Origin: Nonomuraea sp. NBC_00507
GTDB taxonomy: Bacteria > Actinomycetota > Actinomycetes > Streptosporangiales > Streptosporangiaceae
Direction: 5' to 3'
Assembly: GCF_036013525.1 (NCBI RefSeq)
Contig: NZ_CP107853.1
Location: 10,788,001-10,852,000 of the forward strand
Length of the DNA stretch: 64,000 bases
A model generated the notes under the pieces. The model had not been told where the DNA came from. It saw nothing but the letters and a program-made list of their open reading frames with translations, and searched no databases. The translations under genes were made by a program, and so were the position numbers. Of this stretch, positions 8,551 through 16,472 are shown piece after piece (the stretch's first letter is position 1; every line of letters begins with the position of its first letter).

Positions 8551-8937
8551 TCAGCCGGCATGCTTGAGCTGATGGACGCGCTGCTTTGACAGCCCCATCA
8601 TCAGGGCACCGTCCCGCTCGCTGATTCCAGCTGCCGCCAGCGCCTTGGCCGCTCGCTTTGCCACAGCGTCCCGCGCCCTGGCCAGAGCTTTCGCCTGCTC
8701 ATCAACTTCCCTGTATTGACTGAGCTCGGCCGCAGCCTGTTCATCACCGAAGTCGTAGACGTACTCGACATCGATGACAGCTTCGGCTGGGACATCGAGA
8801 ACGAAGTGCTTGACCGCGTCGACCTCCTCATGGAGTTCGGCCAACGTGTCTCCCGCTACGCCGCCGGAGGGGTAGCCCTCGAACAGGGCGATCCAGTAGC
8901 CGTCCTTGCGGATCGCCCTGGCAATGAGTCGGGTCAT
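8551..8937 (-). CDS. HicB-like antitoxin with C-terminal helix-turn-helix
   Basis: This 128-residue protein has an N-terminal HicB fold (KDGYWIALFEGYPSGGVAGD) followed by the helix that in HicB proteins packs on the sheet. After a charged linker comes a C-terminal helix-turn-helix-like segment (ALAAAGISERDGALMMGLSK, then QRVHQLKH). HicB antitoxins neutralise an RNase partner and bind their own promoter through such a domain. The ATG at 8937 has AAGGAG eight bases upstream and overlaps the stop of the preceding gene (ATGA). A GTG at 8946 would add three residues. The partner does not look like classical HicA. Confidence 0.7.
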   Translation of the reverse strand: MTRLIARAIRKDGYWIALFEGYPSGGVAGDTLAELHEEVDAVKHFVLDVPAEAVIDVEYVYDFGDEQAAAELSQYREVDEQAKALARARDAVAKRAAKALAAAGISERDGALMMGLSKQRVHQLKHAG

Positions 8938-9167
8938 TCCAACCACTCCTTCCCGAAGACGTGTTCAAGGGCGAGTTGGAGGTCAGAGAGCCGGTCGTCA
9001 TCGAGGTGGCGGACCGGTACCAGGGCCCGTCCTACGACAATCTGTTGGGCATCGTACAACAGGAGCAGTCGGGCGGATTTGCCATGCTCAACCCAATCTG
9101 GCCGTAGCTCATGACCTCGAGCCAGTGCATAGATGCGATCCCGGATCTCCTGGTAGCTCCGTAGCAC
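8934..9167 (-). CDS. Small protein of unknown family, candidate toxin partner of the HicB-like gene
   Basis: This 77-residue protein is encoded immediately upstream of the HicB-like antitoxin, with overlapping stop and start. It begins SYQEIRDRIYALARG and ends LQLALEHVFGKEWLE, with a central short sheet-like stretch (ARLLLLYDAQQIVVGRALV). It lacks the Gly-Ser-His core of HicA toxins and I do not recognise it. The toxin-then-antitoxin order with translational coupling is usual for HicAB and similar modules, so a toxin role is inference from context. The start is a GTG without an obvious ribosome-binding site. Confidence 0.55.
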   Translation of the reverse strand: MLRSYQEIRDRIYALARGHELRPDWVEHGKSARLLLLYDAQQIVVGRALVPVRHLDDDRLSDLQLALEHVFGKEWLE

Positions 9168-9295
9168 GAACGGAAGCCTAACGTAGTAGGCAAGCTAGCG
9201 CCACCTCGAGTAGGCAAGGGTGGATCGCCGTGTGGACGGTCCGCGGACAGGCCGCCGGTCCTGCCAGGAGGAGCGCGGCACTAGCTCTCGCTCCC

Positions 9296-10456
9296 TCAAG
9301 ACACTCGCACGAACTTCACGGCGTCCGCTCGGGCGTTGCCGTTGCTCCGGGTGAGCTTGACCGAGCCGTTCTCCCCCGCCCCGAACGACCAGGTGCCGAG
9401 CTTGACCCAGCCTGTGCTTCCGGCCGTGTAGTCCAGGGACTGGGTCGAGGTGCCGCCGCTGTGGGTGACGTCGATCCTGGAGCCGGTGTCGCTGCCGGGA
9501 TACACGATCTTGTAGATGTAGACGTCGTAGGTGCCGGCGGCAGGCAGCCACGCGCCCCAGGTGGCGGACGCGCCCGGCTCGTCGCTGTAGCGCGAGGTGT
9601 TCTCCAGCGTGTGGCCGCGGATGCTGCTGGTCGTCCAGGTGCCGGTCTCGGCGTAGCGGTAGGCCGTGGGGCCCTCGTTGTCGGTGTAGCCGTCGCGCTG
9701 GTAGTAGCGGACGTAGTCGAACTGCACCTGGCCTGGCAGCGCCGACGTGTCGACACCTGGGCTGTTCTGCAGGTTGATCGCGATGGTGGTCAGCCAGACG
9801 TTGATGAAGTCATGCTGGGTGCAGCAGGTCGGTGAGTAGTTCCCGGTGTACTTCAGCACCCCGTCGACGTAGAACTTCACCTGGGTCTCGGCCCACTCGA
9901 AGCCGTAGGTGTGGAACGCCGCCGAGGTGTCGAACCCGGTGGTGTAGTGCCCGCTGCTGACGGTCGTCTTGGTGCCGTCCGGCTTCCAGCCGTGGACGTT
10001 GTGGGTCAGGCGTCCCGGCAGGTGGGAGTCCATCTCGAACCCGTCGATCTCGGTACGCCGGCCGGAGTGGTAGGTGTTGCTCCCGTCACCGGCCATGGCC
10101 CAGAACGACGTGTGCCAGCCGGAACCGACATTGGTCTTGGCCCTGGTCTCGTAGTAGCCGTAGCGGAAGGCCTTCTTGCTGATGAGGCCGCCGCCTGAGT
10201 ACGCCATCCCGTTATAGGGCTCTTCCTTGAGGTGGATGGTCATGAGTCCGTTGCCGACGGTGACGTTTTCGGGCCGCTGGGCGCTCCAGCCCTTCACGTC
10301 GGTGCGGTAGTTCCACTTGCTGGTGTCGACGGACGTGCCGTTGAACTCGTCCGACCACACCAGCGTGTAGCCGGCCGGCGCGGCTGCCTGTGCGGCCGCC
10401 GGGATCTGTACGGCGAGCAGCGTTAATCCGAGAACGAGCAGTATGCGTGCGAACAT
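9296..10456 (-). CDS. Secreted glycoside hydrolase family 16 enzyme with golvesin-like C-terminal domain
   Basis: This 386-residue protein has a Sec signal peptide (residues 1-26, ending AQAAA), a GH16 jelly-roll domain at about residues 28-252 and a golvesin/xanthan-lyase-type beta domain at about 258-386. The retaining active-site motif is intact as TEIDGFE, with Glu136 as nucleophile, Asp138 and Glu141 as acid/base. GH16 members cut beta-1,3 or beta-1,4 glucans and galactans. The EIDxFE form and surrounding loops look closer to the galactanase, agarase or carrageenase side than to laminarinases, but I cannot fix the substrate. It is the last gene of the IclR operon, 91 bases after the binding protein, with GAGAGG before the ATG. 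Confidence 0.88.
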   Translation of the reverse strand: MFARILLVLGLTLLAVQIPAAAQAAAPAGYTLVWSDEFNGTSVDTSKWNYRTDVKGWSAQRPENVTVGNGLMTIHLKEEPYNGMAYSGGGLISKKAFRYGYYETRAKTNVGSGWHTSFWAMAGDGSNTYHSGRRTEIDGFEMDSHLPGRLTHNVHGWKPDGTKTTVSSGHYTTGFDTSAAFHTYGFEWAETQVKFYVDGVLKYTGNYSPTCCTQHDFINVWLTTIAINLQNSPGVDTSALPGQVQFDYVRYYQRDGYTDNEGPTAYRYAETGTWTTSSIRGHTLENTSRYSDEPGASATWGAWLPAAGTYDVYIYKIVYPGSDTGSRIDVTHSGGTSTQSLDYTAGSTGWVKLGTWSFGAGENGSVKLTRSNGNARADAVKFVRVS

Positions 10457-10547
10457 AAGAACACACCTCTCACATGGTGTACGGGAGTCCGCCCGGTGGA
10501 GACGCGGGAATGGCGGTTCCGCGCGTGTCCGCTGCCGGGCGGCTCTC

Positions 10548-11837
10548 TTACTTCTGCAGGCCCTTGGCGGTCTCGGCCGCCTTGGCCAGCGCGTCCTTGG
10601 CCGACGCCTGGCCCACGAGCACGGCCTGCACCTGCTCGGCGATGGCCGTTTCGATCTGGCCGTATCCGGCGTAGCGCCAGAACGGGTTCGGCGTGGCGGT
10701 CTTGGTGATCTTCTCGGTCCACTCGGCGGTGAAGGCGTCGCCGGCCACCTTGGGGTCGGCCAGGCCGGCGGTGGTGGTCGGCGGCAGCTTCACCTTCTCG
10801 AAGAAGCCGGCGACGGTGGCGGTGTCGGACGTGGCGAACTTCGCGAAGTCGGCCGCGGCCTCGGCGCCCTCACCCTCCACGACCACGATCACGTGGCCCC
10901 ACAGCAGCGCCTGCGGTGTGCCACCGGCATCGAGCACCGGGCGTGGGAGCGGCTTCATCTTCTCAGTCAGCGACTTGTCCGGCGACTGGCCGGCCACCAC
11001 GCCCCTGGCGATGATCGCATCGTCGTAGAAGGCGGCCTTGCCCTGGGCGAACAGCGCGCGGGCGTCGAAGCGGTCCACGTCGGGTGCGATGAGCTTCGCA
11101 TCGTACAGCTGCTTGTACCACTCGACGGCCGCCACCGACGCGTCGTCGCCGACCGTGATCTGGTCGCCGTCCAGCAGGGGGCTGCCGAAGGTCTTCATCC
11201 ACGGCAGGATGTCCTTCAGCTGCGCCGCCTTGGTGGCCGCCGCATAGGGCACGATGCCGTCGCCGAGCTTGGCCACCTTGGTCAGCGCCGCCTCGAACTC
11301 CTCGGTCGTGGCAGGCAGCTCGGACACGCCGGCCTTCTGCAGGATCTCGGTGTTGGCGATCAGGCCGATGGAGCCGGTGGTCCACGGCAGGCCCAGTTGC
11401 TTGCCGCCGTACTGCCCGCTGGACAGGGCCACCTCGGTGTAGCCGCCCTGCGTCGCCTGCGGCGAGAGGTCGCGCAGCTTGCCCAGCGAGGCCATCGCCG
11501 CCAGCCAGGCGACGTCGAGCTGTACGGCGCCGCTGAGCTGGCCGCCCCTGATCTTCAGGGTGACCTGGTTCAGATACTCGTTGTACGGGAAAGAGGCCGT
11601 GTTGATCGTGACTTTGCCGGCTGAGGCGTAGGCGTCCACGATCGCCTGCACGGCCGCCTTCTGCGCTTCCTCGTTCAGCGACCAGGAGGTGAAGCCGAAG
11701 GTCTTGGCGGCGGCGTCACCCGAAGACCGCGCCGCGCCGCCTCCGGTGGCGTCGGGGGCGCAGGCGGACAGGGCCGTGACGCCCAGCGTGGACAGGCCGA
11801 GGAGGCGCAGGGCGTCCCTGCGGTTCATGGGGGGCAT
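10548..11837 (-). CDS. Sugar ABC transporter substrate-binding lipoprotein (CUT1 type)
   Basis: This 429-residue binding protein of the second importer begins MNRRDALRLLGL with twin arginines and a lipobox at Cys26 (TALSAC). The solute-binding family 1 fold follows, with GLPWTTGSIGLIANTEIL in the hinge region. The ATG at 11837 follows GAGGAG at seven bases. It lies 21 bases after the MalG-type permease and upstream of the GH16 gene, so it probably captures oligosaccharides released by that enzyme (inference from context). Confidence 0.92.
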   Translation of the reverse strand: MPPMNRRDALRLLGLSTLGVTALSACAPDATGGGAARSSGDAAAKTFGFTSWSLNEEAQKAAVQAIVDAYASAGKVTINTASFPYNEYLNQVTLKIRGGQLSGAVQLDVAWLAAMASLGKLRDLSPQATQGGYTEVALSSGQYGGKQLGLPWTTGSIGLIANTEILQKAGVSELPATTEEFEAALTKVAKLGDGIVPYAAATKAAQLKDILPWMKTFGSPLLDGDQITVGDDASVAAVEWYKQLYDAKLIAPDVDRFDARALFAQGKAAFYDDAIIARGVVAGQSPDKSLTEKMKPLPRPVLDAGGTPQALLWGHVIVVVEGEGAEAAADFAKFATSDTATVAGFFEKVKLPPTTTAGLADPKVAGDAFTAEWTEKITKTATPNPFWRYAGYGQIETAIAEQVQAVLVGQASAKDALAKAAETAKGLQK

Positions 11838-11858
11838 CGGTTTCTCCTCTGAAGAGGG

Positions 11859-12752
11859 TCAGCCCTTGACGGCGCCGGCCGTCAGCCCGCCGACCAGGTA
11901 TCGCTGCAGGAACATGAACGCGGCGATGACCGGGAGCGAGACGACGAAAGACGCGGCCATCAGGTCTGGCCAGGCGGTTTGGAACTCCCCGAGATAGGTG
12001 TGCACCAGCCCGGGCGGCAAGGTCTGGCGCTCGGGGTCGGCGAGGGTGAGGGCGAAGATGAAGTCGTTCCAGGCCCTGACGAAGGCGAACAGGCCGGCGG
12101 CGACGAGACCGGGGGCGGCCAAGGGGAGTGCGACCTGGTGCAGGGTTCTCCAGCGTGAGGCGCCGTCGATGGCGGCCGCCTCCATGAGGGAGCTGGGGAC
12201 GGTGTCGAAGATGCCCTTGAGCATCCACACGCACAGCGGGAGCGTGAACGTGGTGAAGCTGAGGACCAGCGCGGCGTAGGAGCCCAGCAGGCCGGTGGCG
12301 CTGAACACCGCGTAGAGCGTGATCAGCAGCAACGCCTGCGGGAACATCTGTGAGGCCAGCACCAGATGCATCAGCGAGGTGCGTCCCCGGTATAGGAACT
12401 TGGAGAACGCGTTGGCCATGTAGGCGGAGACGATCACGCTCAGGACCGCGGTGATCACCGAGACGATGACGCTGTTGATCAGATAGCCGAACAGCTGCTC
12501 GTTCTTCGTCAGGTTCACGAAATGCTCGAGCGTGACCTCGGTCGGGATCAAGGACGGCGGGAAACTGAACGCCGTCTCGTCGGGCGTGAGGGCCGTGACG
12601 ACCAGCCAGTAGATCGGCGCCAGCCCGAAGAGCCCGATGAGCCCCACGGCGACCCAGGCCGCCGCCCTTGATCTGACCACGTCAGGCCGCCGACGGGCCC
12701 GGACGGGCCGGGCGAGGGTGGTCGTACGGGACCGGGTGGCGGTGACGGTCAT
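11859..12752 (-). CDS. Sugar ABC transporter permease, MalG type
   Basis: This 297-residue membrane subunit has a basic cytoplasmic N-terminal tail (about 35 residues), six hydrophobic segments and the EAA loop (SLMEAAAIDGASRWRTLHQV) near residue 195. It ends with the typical Q-R-Y-L-V-G-G-L-T-A-G-A-V-K-G tail. Its ATG overlaps the TGA of the MalF-type partner. No ATPase gene is nearby. Confidence 0.92.
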   Translation of the reverse strand: MTVTATRSRTTTLARPVRARRRPDVVRSRAAAWVAVGLIGLFGLAPIYWLVVTALTPDETAFSFPPSLIPTEVTLEHFVNLTKNEQLFGYLINSVIVSVITAVLSVIVSAYMANAFSKFLYRGRTSLMHLVLASQMFPQALLLITLYAVFSATGLLGSYAALVLSFTTFTLPLCVWMLKGIFDTVPSSLMEAAAIDGASRWRTLHQVALPLAAPGLVAAGLFAFVRAWNDFIFALTLADPERQTLPPGLVHTYLGEFQTAWPDLMAASFVVSLPVIAAFMFLQRYLVGGLTAGAVKG

Positions 12753-13603
12753 CGGGCGTCCTCCTTCTCACGGCGCAGGTAGATGGCCACGAGGATGAGG
12801 AGCAGGAGCATCCAGAGCCCGCCCAGGGCGCTGGCGTGGCCGAGGTCGAAGCCCTTGAAGGCGGTGTCGTAGACGGCCACCGCGAAGGTCTTGGTGGCGC
12901 CCGCCGGGCCGCCGCCGGTCAGCACATAGATGGTGTCGAAGTGCTGGAAGTTCCAGATGAACTCCAGCAGGAACACGATTCCGGCGATGCCCTTCATATG
13001 GGGCACGGTCACCGACCAGAAGCGGCGGATCGTGCCGGCGCCGTCCACAGAGGCCGCCTCGTGCAGTTCCTTCGGCATGGTCTGCAGCCCGGCCAGCAGC
13101 ATGATCATCATCCAGGGGAAGCTCGCCCAGGTCTTGGTGACGATGACGGCCAGCATGGCCGTGTCCGGATCCCCGAGCCAGCTGAAGCGCGTGCCGAGGA
13201 TGCCGTTCAGCACCCCATAGTTCGCATTGAAGATCCAGAGCCAGAGGAACGACACCACCACACCGGGGATGACCCAGGGGAAGAGGAAGAGCCCGCGCAG
13301 GAAACCGCTCCCGCGAATGCCCGCGTTCAACGCCAGGGCCAGCGCGTAACCCAGCACGAAGGGAGCCACGGTGGCCCCCAACGTGAAGATCATGGTGTTC
13401 CTGAACACCGGCCAGAAGTCCCCGCCCAGCACGTCGGCGAAGTTGGCCAGGCCCACGAACAGCCGGCCCGGCCGCACCAGGCTCTGCTCGAAGAGGCCCG
13501 TCACCAGCGCCGACACTAGCGGATACGTGATGATCGCGCCGAACAGCGCCAGCCCGGGCAGCATGAGCAGCCAGGCGAACTGGGCATCGGATAACCGTCT
13601 CAT
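12749..13603 (-). CDS. Sugar ABC transporter permease, MalF type
   Basis: This 284-residue membrane subunit starts MRRLSDAQFAWLLMLPGLAL at the ATG that overlaps the IclR stop (ATGA). A longer frame runs back into the IclR gene but is not protein-like. The EAA loop (PKELHEAASVDGAGTIRRFW) lies near residue 185. The coupling shows that regulator and transporter are one transcription unit. Confidence 0.92.
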   Translation of the reverse strand: MRRLSDAQFAWLLMLPGLALFGAIITYPLVSALVTGLFEQSLVRPGRLFVGLANFADVLGGDFWPVFRNTMIFTLGATVAPFVLGYALALALNAGIRGSGFLRGLFLFPWVIPGVVVSFLWLWIFNANYGVLNGILGTRFSWLGDPDTAMLAVIVTKTWASFPWMMIMLLAGLQTMPKELHEAASVDGAGTIRRFWSVTVPHMKGIAGIVFLLEFIWNFQHFDTIYVLTGGGPAGATKTFAVAVYDTAFKGFDLGHASALGGLWMLLLLILVAIYLRREKEDAR

Positions 13604-14391
13604 CGCGTGCCCGCCAGGTGCATCGGCCCCACGTATCCCAGCGCGATGCTGACCGAGTCGGCCGTCTCGATCACCGTCCGGGCGAGTTCCGCCTCCCGAG
13701 CCGGCAGGTCGATGGCGGACAGCGGGCCCGAGATGGAGATGGCCGCGGCGATCTCCCCCGTCTGATCCCTGATCGGCGCCGCCACGCAGGCCCGCCCGAA
13801 GGCGAGCTCCTCCACCTCGGTCGCGTAGCCCCGCGCCGCGCACGCGGCCAGCTCCTCGTCCAGCCTCTGATGCGTGGTGATCGTGTGGGAGGTGAACCCG
13901 TACATCGACGGCAGCAGCGTCCTGCGCTCCTCAGGCGTCAACGCCAGCAGCAGGCACTTGCCGATGCCGGTGGCGTACAAGGGCTTGCGCTGCCCGGTCA
14001 GCACGAACGACCGCGGCGCCAGCCGCCCCTCGAAGTTCAGCAGATAGAACATCGAGTCGCCGCGACGGATCGCCACGTTCACCCCCAGGCCGAGCGTGGC
14101 GGCCAGGTCCTGCGCCACCTGGCGCGCTTCACGGTGGACCGGGTGCTGGTTCAGCGCGACGCCGCCGAGGGTGATGGGCGCGGTGCCGAGCCGGTAGAGC
14201 CCGCTGAGCTCGTCGCGCTCGACGAACTCCAGCGACTCGAGCGTGGCCAGCAGCCGAGAGGCGGTGGAGGTGCCGAGCCCGGTCGCCTTGGCGACGTCCG
14301 ACACCCGCAGCTCGGGCCGGCCGGACAGGAACGCTCGCAGGACCGCTGCGGCCCGCTCAACGCTCTGATTGCTGCTCTGTTCGGAAGCCAA
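13600..14391 (-). CDS. IclR-family transcriptional regulator
   Basis: This 263-residue protein has an N-terminal winged helix (VSDVAKATGLGTSTASRLLA, residues 29-48) and a C-terminal effector domain with ATGIGKCLLLAL and the AAISISGPLSA ligand pocket. The start is a TTG preceded by GGAG five bases away. It is the first gene of the leftward importer/GH16 operon and is divergent from the sugar-acid gene trio. It probably controls both from the 35-base shared intergenic region. Confidence 0.9.
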   Translation of the reverse strand: MASEQSSNQSVERAAAVLRAFLSGRPELRVSDVAKATGLGTSTASRLLATLESLEFVERDELSGLYRLGTAPITLGGVALNQHPVHREARQVAQDLAATLGLGVNVAIRRGDSMFYLLNFEGRLAPRSFVLTGQRKPLYATGIGKCLLLALTPEERRTLLPSMYGFTSHTITTHQRLDEELAACAARGYATEVEELAFGRACVAAPIRDQTGEIAAAISISGPLSAIDLPAREAELARTVIETADSVSIALGYVGPMHLAGTR

Positions 14392-14398
14392 CCTAGCT

Positions 14399-14421
14399 CC
14401 ATTGCAATTGATTTGCGATAT
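14399..14421. promoter_or_regulatory. Candidate IclR operator in the divergent intergenic region
   Basis: An AT-rich island in otherwise very GC-rich DNA contains CATTGCAATTGATTTGCGAT, where ATTGCAAT is palindromic and GCAA/TTGC arms repeat around a five-base centre. It lies between the TTG start of the IclR gene and the enolase-family gene. IclR proteins typically bind such short AT-rich inverted repeats. No clear -35/-10 pair could be assigned. Confidence 0.4.
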
Positions 14422-14426
14422 GTGGG

Positions 14427-15602
14427 ATGGTTACGCACATGTTGCAAGGGAGTCAACCCCCGTCCATCACGGAAGTGCGTTGCTTTCCGATAAAGATCCG
14501 CCATGTGGACGCGTACCTGGGCACCCCCGCCGTCGAAGACCGCTACTTCGTGCGGCCGCCATGGAAGTCGCTCTATTCGGCCCGCTTCGAGACCCTGCTG
14601 GTGGCTGTGACCTGCGCCGACGGCACGACGGGGTGGGGCGAGGCGCTGGCCCCGGTGGGCCCCGAGATCCCCGCCGCCGTCGTGGAGCGGCTGCTGGCGC
14701 CGGTCCTGATCGGCGAGGATCCCACCCGGGTGCGGCCGCTGTGGCAGCGGCTGACCGGGCTGATGCGCGAGCGCGGGCACCTCACGGGGCATCAGGCCGA
14801 CGCCCTGGCCGCGGTCGACATCGCCCTGTGGGATCTGTGCGGCCGGCTGACCGGCCTGTCCGTGGCGCAGTTGCTGGGCGGGGCGTTCCGTGAGGTGGTT
14901 CCCGTCTACGTCAGCGGCCTGCCGCGGCCGAGCGACGCCGAGCGCGTCCGGCTCGCCCGGGAGTGGGCGGCGAAAGGCGCGACGAGGGTGAAACTGCACC
15001 TCGGCTACGGCGTCGACCAGGACCTGGCCACTGTGGAGGCCGTGCTGTCCACGGGCCTCGACGTCGCCGTCGATGCGCACTGGGCCTATTCGCTGCCCGA
15101 GGCCGTGCGACTGGCGCGTGGCCTGGCCGAGCGGCGCGCCTTGTTCCTGGAGGCCCCGCTGGCGCCGGAAGACGTCGAAGGGCATCGTGACCTGTGCGCG
15201 CGTGCCGAGCTACCCGTCGCGGTGGGCGAGAGCCTGCGCAACCGATACGAGTTCGCCGGCTGGCTGGGGCGCCGGGCGCTGCAGCTGGCACAGCCGGATG
15301 TCGGCAGGACCGGCATCACCGAGCTCATGGCGATCGGCGAGCTGGCCGCCGCGCACCACGTGCCGGTCGCGCCGCACCACTCCACCGGGCTGGGAGTGGC
15401 GCTGGCCGCGGGCCTGCAGGTCAGCGCGGCACTGCCGAATCTGGGGTTCTTCGAATACCAGCCGACCACCTGTGAGGTGGCGTCCCAGATTCTGCGAAAC
15501 CCACTTGCAGGTGATGCAACGGGATTCCCGGTACCGGCTGGACCGGGTCTCGGCGTGGAGGTCGATCGTGACGTCGTTACCGCTCTCGCGAAGGAGTCAT
15601 AA
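14427..15602 (+). CDS. Enolase-superfamily sugar-acid dehydratase or cycloisomerase (mandelate racemase subgroup)
   Basis: Enzymes of this group abstract the proton alpha to a carboxylate. Metal ligands are Asp216 (VDAHW), Glu242 (LEAPL) and Glu268 (VGESL). Bases are the Lys189-x-His191 motif (VKLHLG) on one face and an Asp291/His318 dyad (QPDVG, APHHSTG) on the other, the mandelate-racemase arrangement. About 390 residues is the usual length. The start is uncertain: 14427 and 14439 are ATG codons without good ribosome-binding sites, and homologues begin nearer residue 13. The gene abuts a DapA-family lyase and a dehydrogenase, so dehydration of an aldonic acid or ring-opening of an anhydro-sugar acid is plausible. 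Confidence 0.85.
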   Translation: MVTHMLQGSQPPSITEVRCFPIKIRHVDAYLGTPAVEDRYFVRPPWKSLYSARFETLLVAVTCADGTTGWGEALAPVGPEIPAAVVERLLAPVLIGEDPTRVRPLWQRLTGLMRERGHLTGHQADALAAVDIALWDLCGRLTGLSVAQLLGGAFREVVPVYVSGLPRPSDAERVRLAREWAAKGATRVKLHLGYGVDQDLATVEAVLSTGLDVAVDAHWAYSLPEAVRLARGLAERRALFLEAPLAPEDVEGHRDLCARAELPVAVGESLRNRYEFAGWLGRRALQLAQPDVGRTGITELMAIGELAAAHHVPVAPHHSTGLGVALAAGLQVSAALPNLGFFEYQPTTCEVASQILRNPLAGDATGFPVPAGPGLGVEVDRDVVTALAKES

Positions 15603-16472
15603 GTGACCTTGTCTGGACTTATCCCGATCTTGGCCACGCCGTTCACCCAGGAGGGTGAGCTGGATGTGCCGAGCCTGCGGCGGCTGGCCGAATGGCAGCT
15701 CTCGGCGGGCGCCGACGGCGTCGCCGTGTTCGGCATGGCCAGCGAGGGCTTCGCCCTGACCGCTGCGGAACGGGCGCGCATCCTCCGCGAGGTGCGCGCG
15801 GCGGTGCGGGACGCTCCAGTGGTGGCCGGCGTGGGCTCCACCAGCACGGCCACGGCGCTGGAGCAGGCCATGGCCGCGGTGGACGGCGGGGCCGACGCCC
15901 TGATGGTGCTGCCGCCCTACCTGGTCAAGCCGTCCGGCGGGCAGCTCATCGACTTCTACGGGGAGATCGCCGCCCGGTGCCAGGTGGACATCATGGTCCA
16001 GGACGCTCCCGGCTCCACCGGCGTGAGCATGCCGGAGTCGCTGATCGTAGAGCTGAGCAAGCTGGACGGGGTCACCTCGGTCAAGGTGGAAGCCCCGCCG
16101 ACGGCCCCGAAGGTGGGCGCGGTGGCGGCCAAGGTCGCCTCCGCCTTCGCGGTGTTCGGCGGCCAGAACGCGCTGTTCTGCTTGGAGGAGTACGCGCGCG
16201 GCGCGATCGGCACCATGCCGGCCTGCGAGTTCACCGATCTTCTCGCCCCCATCCTCCAGGACTGGCGCTCCCACGACGCCGCGGTGTCCTTCACCCGGCT
16301 GCTCCCGCTGATCCGCTTCGGCATGCAGCCGGGCATCGCCTGGGCGGTGCACAAGGAGGTGCTGGTCCGCCGCGGCCTCATCGACGCCGCCACCGTCCGC
16401 CTGCCCGCCAAGCCGCTGGATGCGGACAGCCGCGACGCGCTCGACCGCATCCTGGGCGTACTGGGATGGTGA
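15603..16472 (+). CDS. DapA/N-acetylneuraminate-lyase-family aldolase or dehydratase
   Basis: This 289-residue TIM-barrel protein of the class I aldolase type has the Schiff-base lysine Lys161 in VTSVKVEAP. The usual catalytic tyrosine at position 133 (YN-x-P motif) is replaced by Gln (MVQDAPG), so its chemistry probably differs from DapA. The loop normally GTTGE reads GMASEG. It begins with GTG two bases after the enolase-family stop, preceded by AAGGAG. Its TGA overlaps the start of the next gene. Likely substrate is the 2-keto-3-deoxy sugar acid made by the upstream enzyme; lysine biosynthesis is unlikely from this context. Confidence 0.85.
   Translation: MTLSGLIPILATPFTQEGELDVPSLRRLAEWQLSAGADGVAVFGMASEGFALTAAERARILREVRAAVRDAPVVAGVGSTSTATALEQAMAAVDGGADALMVLPPYLVKPSGGQLIDFYGEIAARCQVDIMVQDAPGSTGVSMPESLIVELSKLDGVTSVKVEAPPTAPKVGAVAAKVASAFAVFGGQNALFCLEEYARGAIGTMPACEFTDLLAPILQDWRSHDAAVSFTRLLPLIRFGMQPGIAWAVHKEVLVRRGLIDAATVRLPAKPLDADSRDALDRILGVLGW

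Noticed and set aside
9168..9295. Two GTAGGCAAG copies upstream of the toxin-antitoxin pair as an attachment or regulatory repeat
   Set aside because: Only nine bases, irregular spacing and no associated integrase, so chance is the simpler explanation.
14151..15185. Long leftward frame over the IclR/enolase junction
   Set aside because: Composition is that of an antisense frame and it overlaps two well-supported genes.
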